A stretch of 48,186 nucleotides of DNA from positions 1 through 48,186 of the forward strand of contig JACQFI010000089.1 of assembly GCA_016200135.1 (NCBI GenBank). Reading direction: 5' to 3'. Position numbers and translations under genes: made by a program. Each line of letters opens with the position of its first letter. Positions within the stretch are counted from its first letter, which is position 1. Positions 45,652 to 48,186 of this stretch are shown here, piece after piece. The notes under the pieces were generated by a model, which did no database searches, was not told the DNA's origin, and saw nothing but the letters and a program-made list of their open reading frames with translations. This DNA is from Planctomycetota bacterium (GTDB lineage Bacteria > Planctomycetota > SZUA-567 > H5-PLA8).

Positions 45652-46420
45652 GATTTTGTGGTGGTTTTTGCGGCAAAAAAGGGTGCAGGAGCTGGCGGAA
45701 GTAGCCTTTGGGTAGCGGTTCGGCGAGGCCGACGGCGGCGGGTTCGTGAGCGGGGCAGCGGTAGGTGCCGAAAAGAAGATCCATGAGCGGCGAGATATTG
45801 GCGTAATTGCCGGCCTCGCGGTCGCGGTCGTGGTGCCAATGGTGGAGTTCCGGGGCGCCGAGGAGCATGCGGAAGGGGCCGAGCGGCAGGCGCACGTTCG
45901 AGTGAATGAAGATCGCCCAGATGCCGCGGAACGCGATCAGGCCGGCCAGCGTTTCGAGCGGAAAACCGAGGATAAACGCGGGCAGATTGATGAGGCCCAT
46001 CGTGTAGACGGTGTCGACGGGATGTTCGCGGTGCGCGGCGAGCCAATCCAGGTGTTCGGCGCTGTGATGGACGGCGTGGAAGCGCCAGAGAAAGCCGACG
46101 CGGTGCTGCAAGCGGTGGCCCCAGTAGACGCAGAAATCGCTGAGCGCCACGACTTCGAACGCCTGCGCCCACCACGGCTGCGCGGCCACGGCGGCGCGGA
46201 ACTTCGCGGGCGCGAGCCCGTCGATCCAATCGCCGAACCCGAGCAGCAGCGTGAACACGAGGCCGCTCCAGAGGAGATACTGGCCCAGGAAGAAGCAGAG
46301 ATCCGTGAACCAGCCGGGGCGGAAGACGCGCTGGCGCGGCTGTGCCGGAAAGGCGGCTTCCAGCGGGCGGAAGAGCACGAAGAGGAACAGGAGACTCAGG
46401 CCGGTGGAGAGCGCGAGCAT
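45584..46420 (-). CDS. sterol desaturase / fatty acid hydroxylase family protein
   Basis: A 278-residue membrane di-iron enzyme. Four or more helices carry the three histidine motifs: HRLQHR, HAVHHS and HHWHHD (ELHHWHHDRD). Loop GLINLPAFILGFPLETLAGLIAFRGIWAIFIHSNVRLPLGP matches the family. It oxidises a lipid using O2; the substrate is unknown. The last 25 residues (LPQKPPQNPQPIAQQLSQSNAQQLPRPIAQ) are Gln/Pro-rich and made from tandem repeat DNA, so the original stop was probably lost. GGAG six bases upstream supports the ATG at 46420. Confidence 0.9.
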   Translation of the reverse strand: MLALSTGLSLLFLFVLFRPLEAAFPAQPRQRVFRPGWFTDLCFFLGQYLLWSGLVFTLLLGFGDWIDGLAPAKFRAAVAAQPWWAQAFEVVALSDFCVYWGHRLQHRVGFLWRFHAVHHSAEHLDWLAAHREHPVDTVYTMGLINLPAFILGFPLETLAGLIAFRGIWAIFIHSNVRLPLGPFRMLLGAPELHHWHHDRDREAGNYANISPLMDLLFGTYRCPAHEPAAVGLAEPLPKGYFRQLLHPFLPQKPPQNPQPIAQQLSQSNAQQLPRPIAQ

Positions 46421-46569
46421 TATGTACTCCAAATCCGAAATTCAAATATCGAAATTCGAAAAGGCCTTTTTTCACCGCGGAGACGCTGAGAAAGGCATTC
46501 GTAAAACGTAATGCGTAGTTTGTAGTTACTGTTCACTGATTACCGCCTTTTGCCTCTCGTTTTCGAGGC

Positions 46570-47418
46570 TTATTTCTCCTCGGGAGATGAGGTCGGAGCG
46601 GGCACGCTGAGCGGCGGAAGATCTTCGGGTTCGTAGACGCGGCCGGATTTGGAGCTCGACATGAGGACGCGGCGGCGCGGGCGCGGGGCAAGCACCGGGG
46701 CACCCTCACCCCCTGCCCCCTCTCCCTTCGAGGGAGAGGGGAAACGGCAATCCAAGCGGAAAAAAGTTGCAGGCGTGTCGGTAACGCCCGGCACGTTCCT
46801 GGCACCCTCACCCGCTCGGCCGAGCTCGCCGCGAGCCCCCACCGCGGCTCGACGTGAGTCTTCGGCGAGCTCAGACGAGCCGCTCGCCGACATGTCTCTT
46901 CCTTCGAGGGCGAGGGGAAGCGGCGCGGGGTCGGCGTAGCGGAAGCTCGTGTCGAGTTCCCGCGGGGCCGGGTTCGGCGCGGCGCTCGCACTTCCCCCGC
47001 CCTCTCCCCTTGGGGGAGAGGGCAATGGCGCCGCGATTCTTGGGGGAGAGGAGACGGGCGTAGGCGCGGCGGCGGTTTCTGGCGGGCGGGCAGGAATGCC
47101 CGCCCCACTCAAGTTTAGCGCGGCGGTCTCGTCTTGGCGCGCGGGATTTGCGGCGCGCGGCTCGTCTGGGCGCGCCGAAGACTTCGCCTCGCGGACGCCC
47201 GCTGTAACGGTGCTTGGTTCGGCGGGGGCGCTGGGCAAGTTACCTGCACCCTCACCCCCAGCCCCTCTCCCTTCGAGGGAGAGGGGGGACGATGCCGGAG
47301 CGGGCGCGGCAGCGCGGGTCTGATACCAGAGGTACCCCGCGAAGAGCGTCACGGAACTGACGACGGCGGCGCAGCGGCCGATGGTGTGCAACGTGGGCAT
47401 GCTCATAGGACTATTCAT
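46570..47418 (-). CDS. membrane-anchored protein built largely from interspersed repeats
   Basis: A 282-residue protein. Only the ends look like ordinary protein: an N-terminal membrane helix (MPTLHTIGRCAAVVSSVTLFAGYLWYQ) and the C-terminus RRRVLMSSSKSGRVYEPEDLPPLSVPAP. About 215 residues between are translations of repeats: CTCTCC-GAGGGAG palindromes (SPLSLEGRGAGGEG, PSPPRGEGGG, PSPSKGEGAGGEG) and the GGCGGGC element (DMSASGSSELAEDSRRA). An MSSSKS-type C-terminus is, as far as I recall, seen in small planctomycete membrane proteins. Start codon uncertain (47418, 47406 or 47400). It may be functional only through its ends, or be in decay. Confidence 0.6.
   Translation of the reverse strand: MNSPMSMPTLHTIGRCAAVVSSVTLFAGYLWYQTRAAAPAPASSPLSLEGRGAGGEGAGNLPSAPAEPSTVTAGVREAKSSARPDEPRAANPARQDETAALNLSGAGIPARPPETAAAPTPVSSPPRIAAPLPSPPRGEGGGSASAAPNPAPRELDTSFRYADPAPLPLALEGRDMSASGSSELAEDSRRAAVGARGELGRAGEGARNVPGVTDTPATFFRLDCRFPSPSKGEGAGGEGAPVLAPRPRRRVLMSSSKSGRVYEPEDLPPLSVPAPTSSPEEK
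46699..46742. repeat. CACCCTCACCCC / CTCTCCCTTCGAGGGAGAG repeat
   Basis: Reads CACCCTCACCCC, CTGCCCC, then CTCTCCCTTCGAGGGAGAG. Further copies lie at 46995-47027 (diverged, CTCTCCCCTTGGGGGAGAGGG), 47248-47290, 48143-48186 (cut by the window end), and within mfd at 7891-7933. Confidence 0.88.
46853..46892. repeat. GAGTCTTCGGCGAGC repeat shared with mfd
   Basis: The reverse complement begins GGCGAGCGGCTCGTCTGAGC and continues TCGCCGAAGACTC. It is identical over about 34 bases to 6846-6880 in mfd, 40 kb away. It is in the middle of the repeat-built gene. Confidence 0.85.
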
Positions 47419-47553
47419 ACGGATTTGGTTATCAATCTTTTTCCGATTGTTTCGCGGAATGAATTCGGCGCGGGCGGGGCTCAAGTGCAGAGCGGACGCG
47501 GAGTTGGAGCGCGGAATTGAGGTTGTAACTGGGGTGTAAAATCAAGGCGCAAC

Positions 47554-47755
47554 GGCACCACGAAGACACGAAGAAGTGAAGACGCACGAAGAACGGCGAA
47601 GAGCGGACTGCGACGGCATTGCAAAATGAAAATTGAAAAATGAAAATTTATAGATAGCGCTCCCCATCCAATTTGCGTTTTGCAATTTGCGACTCTCAAT
47701 TTGCAATGTCGTTTCGCAGTTCGCTCCACGCTCTTCGCTCCACGCCTCTCGTCCC
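47554..47755. repeat. mosaic of at least three repeat families before the zinc-ribbon gene
   Basis: CACCACGAAGACACGAAGAA (47555 onward), then TGCAAAATGAAAATTGAAAA, CAATTTGCGACTCTCAATTTGC, then GTTCGCTCCACGCTCTTCGCTCC (to about 47750). All modules recur elsewhere. No gene is seen in 47419-47770 apart from these. Confidence 0.8.
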
Positions 47756-47770
47756 TTCAAAGGAGATCGC

Positions 47771-47968
47771 ATGTCGAAGATGCTTGCTCCGGGGCGGCGC
47801 GTGCCGGCGCTGGCGCCGTTCGGGGCGTGCGGCGTCTGCGGGCCGGGGATCCGGGTGTTTCGGGTGGAAGGCGAGCGCGGGGTACGGTGCAGAGGGTGCG
47901 GACTCACGGCCAATCCGCAGCGCGGGACGGCGAACCGCAAACGGCACCACGAAGACACGAAGAAGTGA
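47771..47968 (+). CDS. zinc-ribbon microprotein ending in a repeat
   Basis: A 65-residue protein with one zinc-ribbon: CGVC (C20, C23) and CRGC (C40, C43). It is basic, so could bind nucleic acid. AAAGGAG lies six bases before the ATG. The last residues (KRHHEDTKK) and the stop are encoded by a copy of the CACCACGAAGACACGAAGAA repeat, so its present end is repeat-derived. Confidence 0.72.
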   Translation: MSKMLAPGRRVPALAPFGACGVCGPGIRVFRVEGERGVRCRGCGLTANPQRGTANRKRHHEDTKK

Positions 47969-47984
47969 AGCCGCACGAAGGACG

Positions 47985-48067
47985 GCGGGGGACGTAGAGC
48001 GTAGAGCGAAAAGCGAAAAGACAAAGGTATTGCAAATTGAGAATTGCAAAATGAAAAATGCAAATTG
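47985..48067. repeat. GACGTAGAGCG and GCAAATTGAG repeat mosaic
   Basis: GACGTAGAGCGTAGAGCGAA, then ATTGCAAATTGAGAATTGC and AAAATGCAAATTGGG. Same order of modules as at 45400-45457. Confidence 0.8.
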
Positions 48068-48142
48068 GGCGCTGAGACAGTCCGCCCCGGCTGGGGCGGA
48101 GGAGTATACCATTTCAATGCGGGAGCGTGGGGCAAGCACCGG

Positions 48143-48186
48143 GCACCCTCACCCCCTGCCCCCTCTCCCTTCGAGGGAGAGGGGAA
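48143..48186. repeat. CTCTCCCTTCGAGGGAGAG repeat, cut by the window end
   Basis: CACCCTCACCCC, CTGCCCC, CTCTCCCTTCGAGGGAGAG, GGGAA, nearly identical to 46699-46742. Confidence 0.88.

Noticed and set aside
45457..45786. Plus-strand open frame with an EVAERLTE repeat
   Set aside because: Made of TATGGGACC-type and 24-bp repeats, and antisense to the desaturase-like gene; no ribosome binding site.

Overview
This is a GC-rich chromosomal stretch from a Gram-negative bacterium. It has a lipid A-type acyltransferase, an MsbA-like exporter and several signal peptides. Several traits point to the PVC superphylum, most likely a planctomycete-like lineage known mainly from metagenomes: small membrane proteins carrying an IHLST-type membrane motif, a membrane-spanning Ser/Thr kinase with a large repeat domain, a HEAT plus LolA-like secreted protein, a BFD-like ferredoxin, two sigma factors in tandem and an Uma2 endonuclease. 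The lineage is inferred from gene content only. No rRNA, tRNA or CRISPR array was found.

Layout. 1-8.4 kb: M24 peptidase, queG, an acidic membrane protein and mfd. 8.5-9.4 kb: an AT-rich lone HEPN gene. 9.5-18 kb: a secreted beta-helix-like protein, DinB-like protein, WbsX/GH99-like protein, Uma2, two overlapping sigma factors, moaD-moaE, a hypothetical, an LpxL-like acyltransferase and a small secreted helical protein, with a bidirectional terminator between the last two. 18-28.3 kb: PhyH-like oxygenase, FkbM methyltransferase, ABC exporter, two ABC-2 permeases separated by a 912-residue kinase and a LolA-like protein, then a small protein with an FNPQPEPPG repeat. 28.8-34.4 kb: long-form ispH, small unknowns, BFD-like protein, DUF2238 protein and a Gfo/Idh/MocA oxidoreductase. 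34.6-43.3 kb: a Gly-rich small protein with its own terminator, a GH16 glycosidase divergent from an AraC regulator, a TPR lipoprotein, a peroxiredoxin-fold protein without redox cysteines and several membrane proteins. 43.8-45.4 kb: four small genes that look phage-derived. 45.5 kb to the end: sterol-desaturase-like enzyme, a repeat-built membrane protein and a zinc-ribbon microprotein.

The most unusual feature is a dense set of short interspersed repeat families. They fill most intergenic gaps, often as inverted pairs, and they also lie in frame inside genes. Mfd carries three repeat-derived inserts that account for nearly all of its roughly 180-residue excess length. The 46.6-47.4 kb gene is built largely from the same repeats. 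A zinc-ribbon gene and the sterol desaturase take their 3' ends and stop codons from repeats. Two genes 40 kb apart share an essentially identical stretch of about 34 bp. This resembles the protein-inserting palindromic elements of Rickettsia, but with several unrelated modules nested together.

Functional links visible from position: AraC with GH16 (divergent), moaD with moaE (overlap), the sigma pair (4-nt overlap), BFD-like with DUF2238 (4-nt overlap), and DinB-like with WbsX (3-nt gap). Most other genes look independently transcribed.
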